Source: Nemophila menziesii (Eukaryota; Streptophyta; Magnoliopsida; Boraginales; Hydrophyllaceae). From it: 64,000 nucleotides of DNA. Positions within the stretch are counted from its first letter, which is position 1; the number at the start of each line of letters is the position of its first letter. The stretch covers positions 19,640,001 through 19,704,000 of the forward strand of contig JARWIR010000008.1 of assembly GCA_029959085.1 (NCBI GenBank), read 5' to 3'. The notes under the pieces were generated by a model, which saw only the letters and a program-made list of their open reading frames with translations, did not search any database and had not been told where the DNA came from. Positions 39,110 through 50,867 of this stretch are shown piece after piece. A program made the position numbers and the translations under genes.

Positions 39110-42100
39110 TACAATATTGTTTCAGAAGATTATTACAAAATCTAATATGTTCTTCAACACTATTCGAGTTCTCCTCCGGTATTTCTCCCATTTTCCTAGC
39201 GCATTTTGCATAGTTATCAGCTAACATGTTATTATCTCTTCTAATGTGTTCCACTTTCCATTTCGGATACCTTGCTGCCCACTTCTAAATTATTTCAATT
39301 ATCGGTTTAATCTTCCAATCAATGTTTTGTTTTTTATTGATATTCTGAGCAATTTCCAGGTTGTCTGTGTAAAATCTCGCTTTTTCAACTTTCATGAAAT
39401 CAGAATCTTTCATAGCTTGTATAATAGCCCATGCCTCACCTTCCTTTACAGATTTATAAATGCCTCTTCTATATTTTTTCCTGGTCACCTCTCCTTCTTG
39501 GTTAATAGCTATAGATGCAATTCCACTCCATTCGTTGCTACTAACAAACGACGTATCATTATACCAAACAAGGTCAACATCCTCCATGTCCTTTTTCTCT
39601 ACACTCTTCTTGTTATCTTCTAGGTTCCTTATATTCGTCTTCCCCTTCTCGTGATCCTGAGTATTGTTAAATACCTTGTTAATGAGCCTGTTGGAACTGT
39701 CAATGATCTCAGATACATTTCATTCTTTCTTCTCAAACAACCCTTTCATTCTAGCCTTCCAGATGTGCCATAAATGTATGATTACATTACTAATTACCCA
39801 TTGTTTGTTATGTCCATTTTCCGAGAACCCTTCTACAATCTTCATAAACCACTCGCTAAATTTTAATTTTTCGTCAACGCTAATTTTTAATTGAAGCGTA
39901 GACTGGGCCCACACCGCCATACTTAGGGGGCATTGGATAAATAGATGTTCTATTGATTCCTCCTTACTCTCACACCATTCACATAGCGTTGATTTGGCGC
40001 ACTTTTTTTTCTTAAGGTTCTTTTTAGTAGGTATTGCATCGTTACATAGCTTCCAAACAAAATTCCTCATTCTTGTAGGTACGTTTGACTTTCATACCAT
40101 TGCCCACATTGATGTTTCATTAGTTGCTTTACCAATTTTTGACGGCTGTGCCTAGACTTACTTCGTGGTTTACCAACACATGATATCCTGATTTAGTATT
40201 ATATTCCCCATCTCGCGAATTTGGCCAGATTAGTTTGTCCTCTTTATCAATTCCTAATAAAGGAATACCGACAACCTCCTTTTTTTCTCTTTCATTACAA
40301 ACTAGATCAATCAGATTCTCGTTCCATCCCGTGCATCCATTGTTGAATAGTTCAGCAACTCTATTTATTGGTATCCACTCGCATTTATCTAGCTTCATTT
40401 TTGGGGCCCACACATTAGCTGTCAATCCATTTCCAATCTGCCAACAACATTCATTCCTAAGGAATTGTAGCCCTTTCATAATACTAGCCCAAACCCATGA
40501 CCTTTTAACTTTTAGTTTGGCGTTCCATATATCTGTCTTTGGGTAGTAGATACCTTTAAGCACTTTAGCGACAAGAGACTCTGGGTTTTTAATAATCTTC
40601 CATGCTTGTCTAGCTAACATTGCTATGTTCATTTTATGAAAATCCCTAAATCCAAGTCCACCTATACTTTTTGATCTTGATATTCGTTTCCATGACACCC
40701 AATGGATTTTTTTCTTATCCAACGAATCCCAATAAAAATTAGACACAATACTTGATAATTTTTTACACAAAGCCTTTGGAAATTCGAAAATAGACATTGC
40801 ATAATTTGGGATTGCTTGTATTACCGCTTTAATCAAAATTTCTTTTCCACCTTCCGATAAATATTTTGAAGTCCAATTAGAAACCTTGCTAATTATTCTA
40901 TCTTTGATGTAATTCAGATTTTCCATTTTAGATCTCTTCAATGTCAAAGGTAAGCCAAGATATTTCCCTAGTGAATTGGTACTAGAGATTCCTAAAATGT
41001 CTTCAAGCTCTTTCTTTTTGCATTCCTCTATTCCTTTACTAAACAAAATTGACGATTTACTATAGTTGACTTCTTGTCCCGATTCTTGACAATATTTTCC
41101 AATAATTTCCTTAAAATTTTCAAATTCCTCTTTTGTAGCTTCCACAAAAAATAAAGCGTCATCCGCAAATAGTAAGTGTGTAAGGTTTGGACAATTCCTT
41201 GTAATTTTTAGCCCATTTAGTAGTCCTGCCTCTCTATAAGATTCCAAGGTATAAATTAGAGCTTCCGTCATTATAGAAAAAAGAAGAGGCGACAGTGGGT
41301 CCCCTTGTCTAATGCCCCTTTCTGGAAAAAAATTCCCAAGTCTTTCTCCATTAATTTTAATTTGTAAACTAGTCGTTGATATGCATTTATAGATTAAAAT
41401 TCTCCATTTCTCGCAAAAGCCCAATTTTTCTAAAACCTTCATTAAAAAATCCCAATTAACTCTATCATAAGCTTTTGCCATGTCAACTTTGATAGCAGCA
41501 TAATGTTTTTTTTGATTTCCTCTTGTTATTTAAAAAGAAAGATACCTCCTGCGCAATTATAATATTATCTTGAATATTCCTTCCTTTGATGAATGCCGAT
41601 TGAGTTGGCGATATAATTTTATCCATCATAGGTTGAAGCCTCAGTGATAGTAATTTTGCTATAATCTTATAGATTAGATTGATACATGCTATCGGCCTAT
41701 AGTCTTTTGGTTTTTCCTGATTTTCTCCTTTTGGTATAAGCGTGATTATTGTCTCATTTATCTCCCTTATGTCGCATTTTAACTCAAAAAAACCTTTCAC
41801 TATTCCGATAACGTCATCTTTTATTATATCCCAATATTCGTGATAAAATCTTCCAGTTAGGCCATCTGGACCTGGGGCCTTTGTCCCAGATATGCTGAAC
41901 ACTGCTTCTTTGATCTCATCATCGTCCGGTACTCTACATAGTTCTTCATTCATTTCACTAGATACTTTGTTTGGTATTAGCTTAGTAATTTCTTCTTCAC
42001 CTCTTTTATCTTCTCTCTTGAATAGTTTGATATAGAAATCTTGAAAAATTCTTTTAACTTCTTCTATGTCTTCTATCCACATATTATCTTCATTTTTAAT

Positions 42101-43246
42101 AGCCACTATTCTATTAATATTTCTTCGAACTCTAGTGAGATTATGAAAATATGTTGTATTTTTATCTCCACATTTGATGTGTTGGTCTCTTGATTTTTCC
42201 GCCCAATATTTTTCTTCATTTAGCCACAATTCTTCCATCTCAATCTTGATTTCTTTCATTTTTTCCACAATGTCTTGTCTAGGTTCTTCTCCTTGTAATA
42301 TTTCTAGTTTAGTTTGCAATTCATTGATTCTTTTTTTACTATTAAAGTTTATGTTTTTACTCCATTTAGTTAGCGAATTACATGTTTTTTCCTTGCATTT
42401 CTGGAATTTTTTTATAGGGTCCTCTATGTTATTGCAAATCCAAGCCTCCTTAACTACATTTAAACATTCTTCATTCTCAATCCATCTTGAGTCAAATAGA
42501 AAAAACCTTTGTTTTTTGGCGCCCCTAAAGTCTTTTTTCAAGATCAAGGGTGAGTGGTCCGACCCTACAGCTGGGGGAACTTTGATAATAGCATTTGGAA
42601 ACATCTCAAAAAAATTAACATTCGCTAAGCCTCTATCTAGCTTTTCCTTTACATTTTCTTTACCCTCTCTATTGTTGTTCCAAGTGAAAAAGCATCCCTT
42701 CGATTCTACTTCAATTAGGCTATTATCCATGATAAATTTATTGAATTTTATGATACGATTGAGGTTAGCTTGGTGTTTACCTTGTTTCTCCTCAAATCTT
42801 GCAACTTCATTGAAATCTCCCATCATCAGGACTGCTTTGTCGTGAGTGTTCATCCATTTAGTTATTTCTAGCCAAACGTTTTCTCTATACTGTTCATCAC
42901 ATGGTGCATAGACAAAGACTAGGTACCACAGTTTATTACATACTTCTTCCACTTCACATATTACAAAAGACAAACATGAGAACTTGATGCTTAACTTAAT
43001 ATTTTCTTTCCAGGCCACAATGATCCCACCTGACTTAGAAGATGAGCCAATGGGATCAATAATATGGTTGTACTTGAAAGACTCTAAAACCTTCACTGAC
43101 TTAGCATTACATTTCTTTAATTTAGACTCCACTAGACACATTACAGACACATTAAATCTAGATAGAAGGGACTTTAAGCTAAACTTTGTCAAGGTTGCCC
43201 TAACACCTTGGCAATTCCATAACATAATATTATCCATTAAAAACAT
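39110..43246 (-). pseudogene. LINE A ORF2: endonuclease, reverse transcriptase, RNase H (inactivated)
   Basis: 43246-41483 encodes the apurinic-type endonuclease (WNCQG, VESK, GDFNE, FTWNN, LDR, GSDHSP) and the start of reverse transcriptase (KAPGPDGLTGRFYHEYW, YRPIACINLIYKIIAK, QSAFIKGRNIQDN). A one-base shift in an A8 run near 41512 moves the frame to 41481-40129, which carries MAKAYDRVNWDF, GIRQGDPLSPLLF and the catalytic FADDALFF. A second shift near 40145 and a TGA near 40092 precede the zinc-binding region (CEWCESKEESIEHLFIQCPL, 40070-39720). RNase H follows at about 39590-39110 (VWYNDTSFVS, EGEAWAIIQAM, FYTDN, DNNMLADNYAK), with stops near 39719 and 39285. It would nick and prime at target DNA, then reverse-transcribe the element's RNA. 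Its start overlaps the end of ORF1. Confidence 0.88.
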
Positions 43247-45158
43247 TCATGTTCAACCTGCCATCCTCTACTTGAAAGTTGTTGATGAAGCCACTTCTCA
43301 CAGGTGGTACCTCGGAAGTTGCACCATCATTCGAGTCTCCTACACTTCCTCCATCTATCTCAAAATGTCCTTCACATGGTATTCCTTTACAGAAATAAAG
43401 CTTGCCAGTCCTTGTATTTCCATTATCCAGCTTGAGTTGCTGGTTTGGATAAAGCCCCTCCTTAATCATGAACTCATGTTTAACATCACTGAGGCAATCG
43501 TACAAGTCATCCATGAACATTTGTATTTCACCAATCTTTTTCCCCATGCGCTCGAACTCCTCTTGTTTTCTTCTCTTAGTAACAAAGATTTCATTGTCCC
43601 TAGCTTCAGCCATCTTTCTCTTGTTATTCTCCGCTATGTTCCATGGTATAAGGCCTTCATTGAATTGATTAGTTCCCTTCATTGCATAGGCTTCTGTAGT
43701 ATTTTGTCCATTCCAAATCATCATCTCCTGGATATTGTTCCTTTTCTGATCACCATTGTGGTCAAGATCTGGTACCACAGCCACTTCATTTGTGCCATTT
43801 TCCACTTGATTCATTTTCCCATCAAATTTGAATTTTGTCCTCCTCTCGCGATCAGCACTTGAGTCAATGACTATAGCCTTGCCTTTGACTTGAAATCCCA
43901 TTTCTTGATCTCCATTTCCTTTTGTGGTTGCATAGCCTCCTGTCATAAAATTCTTATACAACTCATCAATATTCATGGCTTTCCCATTTATGAGTTCTTT
44001 TACACTCTCACTATTAACAATTAAACTCTTCCCAGTATCAGCCCATTCATTCTGGAATGCTCTGTATAAGCCTGGAAACTTTGTCGCAGAAATCTCGAAA
44101 GGTTCATCTGGGAGCTCAATTCCTTCTGTGATATCCCCAAGAAGGCCCGTATTCTCCCTTTTCCCGTTGCTTGATTCTCCCCCTTCTTTTTTCTTTTCTT
44201 TATTACCTTTGTCTTCAGTAGCTTGTACAGGAATCTGAATGGTCCCCACATTAAAAGTTTGAACATTACCAGCTGCACCTTCTTGCTGAGAATCTCTATC
44301 TGTATCTTCATCATCACCCTCGAACCTCCGAAATGGATAAAACCTGATAATCTCATCAAATACACCCCATCTATCGCGTTTTCTAATAACATAGAGGGGT
44401 TTGTTTTCACCTTTTATTGACAATTCTTTAGACCAGTTAGTGTACTTAAAAGAGTTGTCATTCCACCTGGGTTTTACAATGCAAGTAGAGCATGCATTCC
44501 TATTATGTCCCAAGACCCCACAGTTAAAACAGTATAACCCAATATTTTCATACACAAAAGCAACCCACGCATGACCCTCGAATTGTTCCACATAAACCCC
44601 CGTTTTTAGAGCTTTTCGAGTGTCAAATTTAACTCTAAACCTTATTACATCCTGATTATCGTTATCAACTATTGGATAGTCTATTTCAGTGACCTCACCC
44701 ATAAAATTACCAAGTGTTTCAATAGTATCAATAGTACACTGAAAGCTAGCAAGTCCATATACTCTAATCCAGGCATAAGAGTTGATAAGATCAAGATTAG
44801 TTACCTTTTCCCCATCATTGAGCCTCACTATTATCACATGCAGAGATTGAACAAGGCCTGGTCTGATGAAATAGAGCCTGTTTGCTTCTTCCTCCTCATC
44901 GAGTGTAAGCTTGAAAGTGTTTGGAGAAATTTCTTCAAAGATAATTCTACATCTGATATTCCAGTTGTCCAGGACAGCCTTCCTAAACACCAGGAGTGGT
45001 ATGACCCTTTCAGATACAATTTTCGCCACTAGGTTATATTCAGGAGCTATCGGTTTCACAGCAGCAGCTTTTGACGAGAGGGATAGAACCACAAATTTCT
45101 CTAGGTTATCTTCTGTTATCTTAGCTATTGGCAGAGTATGGTTTGATTTTGTAGCCAT
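43230..45158 (-). CDS. LINE A ORF1: RNA-binding zinc-knuckle protein
   Basis: The start MATKSNHTLPIAKITEDNLE gives 642 residues. The N-terminal part (LEKFVVLSLSSKAAAVKPIA, then ...RLYFIRPGLVQSLHVI...INSYAWIRVYGL) matches the DUF4283-like domain of plant LINE ORF1 proteins. CFNCGVLGHNRNAC near residue 210 is a CCHC knuckle. The rest is a variable charged tail. ORF1 proteins coat element RNA during retrotransposition. It is intact here. The stop overlaps the ORF2 start (the bases ATGGATAA hold the second ORF2 Met and the ORF1 TAA), which suggests termination-reinitiation. The frame stays open 265 codons upstream of this start, treated separately. A TATA-like TATATATAAGG at about 45219-45230 precedes it. 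Confidence 0.85.
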   Translation of the reverse strand: MATKSNHTLPIAKITEDNLEKFVVLSLSSKAAAVKPIAPEYNLVAKIVSERVIPLLVFRKAVLDNWNIRCRIIFEEISPNTFKLTLDEEEEANRLYFIRPGLVQSLHVIIVRLNDGEKVTNLDLINSYAWIRVYGLASFQCTIDTIETLGNFMGEVTEIDYPIVDNDNQDVIRFRVKFDTRKALKTGVYVEQFEGHAWVAFVYENIGLYCFNCGVLGHNRNACSTCIVKPRWNDNSFKYTNWSKELSIKGENKPLYVIRKRDRWGVFDEIIRFYPFRRFEGDDEDTDRDSQQEGAAGNVQTFNVGTIQIPVQATEDKGNKEKKKEGGESSNGKRENTGLLGDITEGIELPDEPFEISATKFPGLYRAFQNEWADTGKSLIVNSESVKELINGKAMNIDELYKNFMTGGYATTKGNGDQEMGFQVKGKAIVIDSSADRERRTKFKFDGKMNQVENGTNEVAVVPDLDHNGDQKRNNIQEMMIWNGQNTTEAYAMKGTNQFNEGLIPWNIAENNKRKMAEARDNEIFVTKRRKQEEFERMGKKIGEIQMFMDDLYDCLSDVKHEFMIKEGLYPNQQLKLDNGNTRTGKLYFCKGIPCEGHFEIDGGSVGDSNDGATSEVPPVRSGFINNFQVEDGRLNMNVFNG

Positions 45159-46239
45159 TGTTTTGTGAAGAGACTTTGTTTTGCAGAAGGTTTGTAGGTG
45201 TTTAAAGAATTGTAAGACACTATTCCTTATATATAGGAGCCAAAGAGACTCCTCGACTCCCAGATTATTATCTTCATTGCATGTCTTGCAGGATAATTTG
45301 GACACACGTTCAAATGCTATCTTGAGATTCGCAAGATAGAATATAGTAATGTTTACCAAGATACTGCTAGCAACCCTAAGCCCCTTTTTGATTATTCTTA
45401 CACCTTTATCACCACACATAATACCTGAATTGTTACTCAAAAGTCTATTAAGCAAATCCCACCTAGGTTTATTCTTCTCGGAGAACGAGTAGCGTGCTCT
45501 CACACGCCGTTTTTTTGTACAATCGAGGTTAATGTTATCATTTGTATTAAATGATAGATCGGTTATTGAACAGACATCCTTCATGCAATTAATCCATATA
45601 CTATAATCGTACCTTATCAGATTAACAAAGGCCCAAGTCCAAAGAGAGTCCATTATAGTCATTAGACCTTTAGCCCATAGTTGATTGAACCCAATCACTT
45701 GGATTAGAAATAAATTACTCAGCAGCTTAATCCCAATCCAATTAATCCTAAGATAGACATCCAGAATCATACTTGAAAGCCCGATTGGGCTTTGCATGTG
45801 TATGCATGTGTCAAAATCTCCATTTGCTATATCTAAATAAGACCCGAAAGCAGCTTCCTCGGAGGGAGGCCCATTACAGTAGCATTCAGCCATCACCAAG
45901 CCATCGGCGACTGTTAGAAACAAAGACAGAACCCAAAGTATTTTATACTCCATTCCAGAAGTGGGTAATTTGAAAGAGCATCAAAATACCCAAATCAACA
46001 CTAGTTCTAAAGAGAAAAGGCGGAATTTCTAACTAAAAGAGGTCCAGAGAAGTGTTTATATAGTAGAAATTAAAGGGAATTGAAGTGAAAGGAGTGGTTG
46101 TTAATTAGAAACGGATGAAATTGAGATATAGAAAGGAAGAGAAGAGAAGAAAAGGTTGTGTAAATATCGGTTTTGATCTCTACAGTGTTTGTTTTAGGAG
46201 AGAGAGAGAGTTATCCCATCTTTTTTTTTCTCACTCTAC
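45159..46239 (-). other. LINE A 5' region: open frame in phase with ORF1, TATA box, signal-peptide-like start
   Basis: The frame of ORF1 continues without a stop to a Met at 45953, adding 265 residues. The first 23 (MEYKILWVLSLFLTVADGL followed by VMA) look like a cleavable signal peptide: a short charged start, a hydrophobic core and a small residue before ECYCNGPPSEE. A TATATAAA motif sits at 46055-46062, about 100 bp upstream of that Met, and an AGAGAG-rich stretch lies at 46195-46210. All of this is inside the target duplications. I do not recognise the added protein. From about residue 60 on it has low similarity to anything I know and may be untranslated leader that happens to be open. 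Confidence 0.5.
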
Positions 46240-46622
46240 ATTCAAATATACAATCAACTATATATATTGTCTCTTTCTTTGTATCTATCATCATAGACAA
46301 AAGCCCAATGTTCACCAGTATATTTGACTAGGACGTTACTATGCGAGTAAAGAGATTTAAGCGAGAAATTGAATTTCAATCTTAATCTTTGTAACTCAAA
46401 TCATCATCAACAAGCACATTTCCCTTGAGAACAAAAACCAATCTTTGTGGGACTAAGAAAGTTCTGTTTATAGCAGCAGGAGAATCCACCCTTCCCAGTT
46501 TCATTCGAGAGTAGTAATGTAGAAGATTGAGAATTAAGAATAGACTAACTATATTATGCCTTTTTATCACTATTATAAAAATAAAATAGAGTTAAAAAGT
46601 ATATGACTTGAAACTATTTTTA
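46240..46622. repeat. AT-rich dispersed repeat, copy 2, right part
   Basis: It starts with the second copy of the LINE A target duplication and continues AACTATATATATTGTCTC, then TATCTATCATCATAG. This parallels copy 1 at 29856-29892 (CACTATGTTGTCTC, GATCTATCATCATGG). After about 46300 the similarity fades. LINE B begins about 380 bp away. Confidence 0.65.
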
Positions 46623-46664
46623 GGCAAAATTACTTATATTAAAAAGAAGGGATACAGCTAGAGT

Positions 46665-49600
46665 TTAACCAACTCCAGCTGTTACAAAATTAGAGTCATT
46701 ACACAAAATAGGAATAAGTTCAAAAGGCAAATTACAAAACCAATTACAAGAGAGAGATTTCCTAGCAAAAGCTTTAACTATCCAATCCGCGGCTTGATTA
46801 GCTGCTCTTCTAATCCCACATATACGCAGAGAGTGGTGGGCTTTAGCCAAATTTCTAATATCCTCAAGGATTGGCTTGTTCTTCCAAGAGCAAGACACGC
46901 TGGGGGAATAAATGGCTTGAAGAACCGCTTCAGCATCAGATTCAATACTGATGCAATTAGGTGCTTGGTCTAGAGCAAAAAGTAGCGCGCTACGAATCGC
47001 CTTAGCTTCAGCTTCAAAACTTGTGCAGGCTGAGATTTCAGAGGCAAACCCTGTTACCACCTCACCTGCACTATTACGAACCACGGCTGCAGTAAAAGCT
47101 TTACCAGGAATAAATGAAGCATCAACATTGATTTTGACAAAGTTCTGGGGAGGTTTGATCCATGAGGGAGATAAGGATTTCCAAATTGGCGTCTCAACAT
47201 TCGATATATGGGGATGGCTGGGATGATTTTCACCTTTATAACTCAAAATTTCCCTGCAATGTAGCTTCATCAGTGTTAGACCTGTATCAAAATTTATAGG
47301 GATGTCCTCTATTACTTTTTTATTACGAATGACCCATATTGACCACAGACACACAATAATATTTAGTAAAATCTCTGTCTTATCTATGGTATTAAGGCCG
47401 TTAGCAACTAATTCTCCAATCCAACTGTTAAGACCAACAGTAGATTGAGGATTCACACTACAGTGAAGAGGGGATAAAAACCAAATTCTCCTAGCCCATT
47501 CGCATTGTAGAAACAGATGGTTCACGTCCTCTGTTTCTTTAAGACATATATTACACAAATCAGAACTAGAACAATTGCGAATAAACCTATTTCTCTCCGT
47601 AGCTAAAGCATTAGATACTACTTTCCAAAAGAACATTTTAAACTTAGGTGGAGCCTTGGATTTCCAACTAAGGTTTAGCAGGTCCTTATTAGGGAAGTAG
47701 GAGGGAGAGGAGGACTCATGGGGATCAATGAAATTCTCCACTAAATATGAATAACCTGACTTACTAGTGTAATTACCATGATTAGTGTAAGGCCAAATCA
47801 GGTCAACAGATACTTCAGTCCAGGGTATATTTAATGCTAATATTTTAGGCACAATATTAGGGGGAATTAAAGATCTAATAAAGTCCTCTTTCCAGGACTT
47901 AGAATTATTTGATATCAGATCTGCAACTAATTTTGGGAAAGAGGGATCACTACTATAGAAGGTAGGTTTAGGTATAATAGTACCACACCAGTTATCTTCC
48001 CATATTAAGGTAGAAAATCCATCTCCAATAGGTTTAATCGAATGAGCTCTAAGGAATTCTTTCCCTTTTACAAGGCTGTTCCAAACCCAGGATGCTCCCC
48101 TAGGCTTTGGGGCATGGATGAAGTCAACTTCCTTGAAGTAAATTCCTTTCAGAATTTTGAAAACTAGAGAATCAGGATTAGATAGGATGGACCACGCTTG
48201 TTTAGCCAGTAGGGAAGTATTAAATGCCTCAAGGTTTTTAATCCCCAATCCTCCATTGATCTTTGGAGATGTAACTTATTCCATCTAACCCAGTGGATAC
48301 CCGACCCATCTTCCTTACCCCACAGAAAGTGGCTAGTCAAAGAATTAATCTTGTTTATAATTCCTTTAGGTATTGCCAATAAAGACATAAAATAAGTAGG
48401 GAATGCATGTATGATTGAGGATATTAAAGTGGCTTTCCCAGCCATAGAAAGGAGGGATTGTTTCCAACCCTTTAATTTCTCAGCTATTTTAGTCACGAGA
48501 GTATCCATAGCATTAGTTTTTGTGTTTCCCCACTCAGTTGGGATACCAAGATAAAGTCCAAGATCACTCGTTATTGGCATACGAAAAGAGTCCTCAAGTA
48601 AATTACACATATTGGGGGTGGAATTGGGGCTAGGTAGAATAGAAGATTTGTTCAAATTAAGTTTAAGACCAGAGGCAAAACAAAATTTATAGAGAACTTC
48701 TCTGAAAGCGTGTATTTCTGCTACTGAATTTCGTAGAAAAAAGATTGAATCATCTGCAAAAAGCAGATGATGGATGGAAGGACCATTTCTACTTAATTTC
48801 AGACCCTTAATAGCTCCAAGATTGAATTCCTTATCTAAAAGGGATGAAAGGAGATTAGACACTATGGAAAAAAGGTAGGGAGATAAAGGATCACCCTGCC
48901 TTAGGCCACGTGTAGGGAAAAAAGGAACCTGAGGCTTGCCCATTAATAATAACATTGAACTTAACAGAAGTAATACAAGATTTAATGAAAGACACCCAAC
49001 TTTCTGCAAATCCCATTTTAGATAATATTTTCAGAAGACAAGACCAGCTAACTCTATCATAAGCTTTGTGGATATCTGCCTTAATGATAGAATAGCTTTC
49101 TCGGGAATTGGAACGAAGGTGTTTGAATTTGTGTATAACTTCGTGAACAATGATAATGTTATCATGGATTGATCTACCTCTGATGAAGGCAGATTGGCAA
49201 GGAGAAATAACACGAGGGATTATAGAAGATAACCTGAGCACCATAACTTTGGAGAGAATCTTATACAGAAAATTCGTGCAGGAAATGGGCCTAAATTGTT
49301 CTATTCTTTGAGGGTTTTTACACTTGGGGATTAAGACAATATTAGTATCATTTATACTATCTAAAGGGATTGAACCTGAAAGGACTCCATTACATATATT
49401 CAGGATATCTACCTTTAAGAGGTCCCAGAATTTATGGAAAAAGGCGCCAGGTAAACCATCAGGACCAGGGGATTTAGAAGGATTGAGTTGCCACGTGGCA
49501 ACTTTCAGTTCTTCGAGGGTGATTGGGTGCATTAGCATATTATTTTCCTCATCAGAAATTGATGGAGAAATAATATTAAGGATTGGATCGATAGCCCTAT

Positions 49601-50867
49601 CCCCTTCATCCAGATATAAATCATTGAAGAATTTTGTAACATGATTTTTCAGCTCAGGGTAGCCAGAAGTCCAGGAATTATCCTGTTTCAAAAGGCTTTC
49701 TATCCTATTAGAAGCTCTCCTAATTCTAGTGGACAAATGAAAGAACTTAGTGTTTCTATCTCCCAATCTGAGCCATAAGATTCTAGATCTCGTAGCCCAA
49801 TAAGACTCTTCTAAAGACCAATACTTCTCAATCTCCGAAGATATCGAGGCATATTCCGCCTTAGAGGAGTCACTTAGGCCCAAAGGGGATAGAGACATCA
49901 GTTTCGTCAGTTTATTAGAGAGGAGATTAATCATGGTAGCATTATTCCTAAGATTCGACTTTTTCCATCTTAAAATTGTTTTCCTGCACCTTTTTAATCT
50001 TTTACTAAGTTTAATCTGAGGAAGGCCACTAAAATTCTGGGAGCCACTCAGACAGTTGTTGATTGCCAAATTACAGGAGGGGATTTTCATCCAGCTAGGA
50101 TCCAACTTAAAAGCTTTGTGACTATTTACCGAGGGAGGATCAGATAAGTGAAGAATCATAGGGGCATGATCTGACCCTATAGGGGGGGCATTCTGAATCC
50201 AAGCTTCAGGGAAAAGTGAAATCCACGAAGGGGAACCCATACCTCTGTCTAATTTTTGTAAAATAAGGTCACTACTATCCCTATTGTTCCTCCAGGTAAA
50301 CGTACACCCCTTAACTGGTACTTCCGAAAGGTTATTAAGGGATATATTATTGTTAAAAATCCTCATCTCAGTTAAATTTTTAGGATTACCCCCTATTTTT
50401 TCATGATTAAATCTGATTTCATTAAAATCTCCAATAAAGAATTGAGGGATAGCAGGATAATTAGAGTTCATACTTTTAATAAATTCCCATAACTGCTCTT
50501 TATTAGATTTCTCAGGCAAAGTGTAAATAAAATGCAGATACCAATTTATATTATCAGGGGTAAGTAAAGATAGTGAAATATGATTAAGGCCAGAAGAGAT
50601 TACCTCACAATCCACGTTGTCGACGCTGAATAGGGCTAATCCTCCAGATATTCCAATTGGATCAACACTCCAAACCAGTTTTATTTTTAGCTTTTTCGCC
50701 AGCAAAAGTAACTTCTTTCTTTTAGTCTTGGTCTCTGATAGTCCAAGAACCTGGGGTTTTTCCTTAGAGATGATCTCCCTAAGGTTTTGGACTGTCAGGG
50801 GGGACCCCGTCCCCTGACAGTTCCAGAAAACACCTATCATTTCTCTTGTGGGGGTTGCGGATTGCAA
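46665..50867 (-). pseudogene. LINE B ORF2: endonuclease, reverse transcriptase, RNase H (two frameshifts)
   Basis: 50867 to about 48905: endonuclease (FWNCQG, LSETKTK, FIGDFNE, FTWRN, LDRG, GSDHAP) and the first half of reverse transcriptase (SPGPDGLPGAFFHKFW, FRPISCTNFLYKI, SAFIRGRSIHDN, KADIHKAYDRVSW). A one-base shift near 48905 leads to GLRQGDPLSPYLFSIV and the catalytic FADDSIFF. A second shift near 48255 leads to the rest (48248-46665): a thumb/zinc-binding region (CNICLKETEDVNHLFLQC) and a complete RNase H with KINVDASF, FEAEAKAI, IESDAEA and ANQAADWIVK. Apart from the two indels there are no stops over about 1390 codons. ORF2 starts 31 nt inside the end of ORF1. Confidence 0.9.

Larger units (their letters stand above)
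39080..46239 (-). mobile_element. LINE A: full-length non-LTR retrotransposon with perfect 16-bp TSD
   Basis: The 3' end on the minus strand is ...AATTAATGACAAAAAAAAAA at 39080-39090. ATTCAAATATACAATC flanks both ends, at 39064-39079 and 46240-46255, 16 of 16 matching. The body is 7.16 kb: a long 5' region, ORF1 with a CCHC zinc knuckle, and ORF2 with endonuclease, reverse transcriptase, zinc-binding region and RNase H. The uninterrupted target is visible in repeat copy 1 at about 29838-29855. ORF2 has two frameshifts and several stops, so the copy is no longer autonomous. Confidence 0.92.

Noticed and set aside
42174..43862. Long plus-strand open frames of 223 and 292 codons
   Set aside because: They lie antisense to LINE A ORF2/ORF1, have no recognisable domain, and are shadows of the real coding strand.
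45159..45953. Treating the 907-codon frame as a host secreted protein gene
   Set aside because: The target duplication places it inside LINE A and the last 642 codons are plainly LINE ORF1; kept as a finding, not as a host gene.
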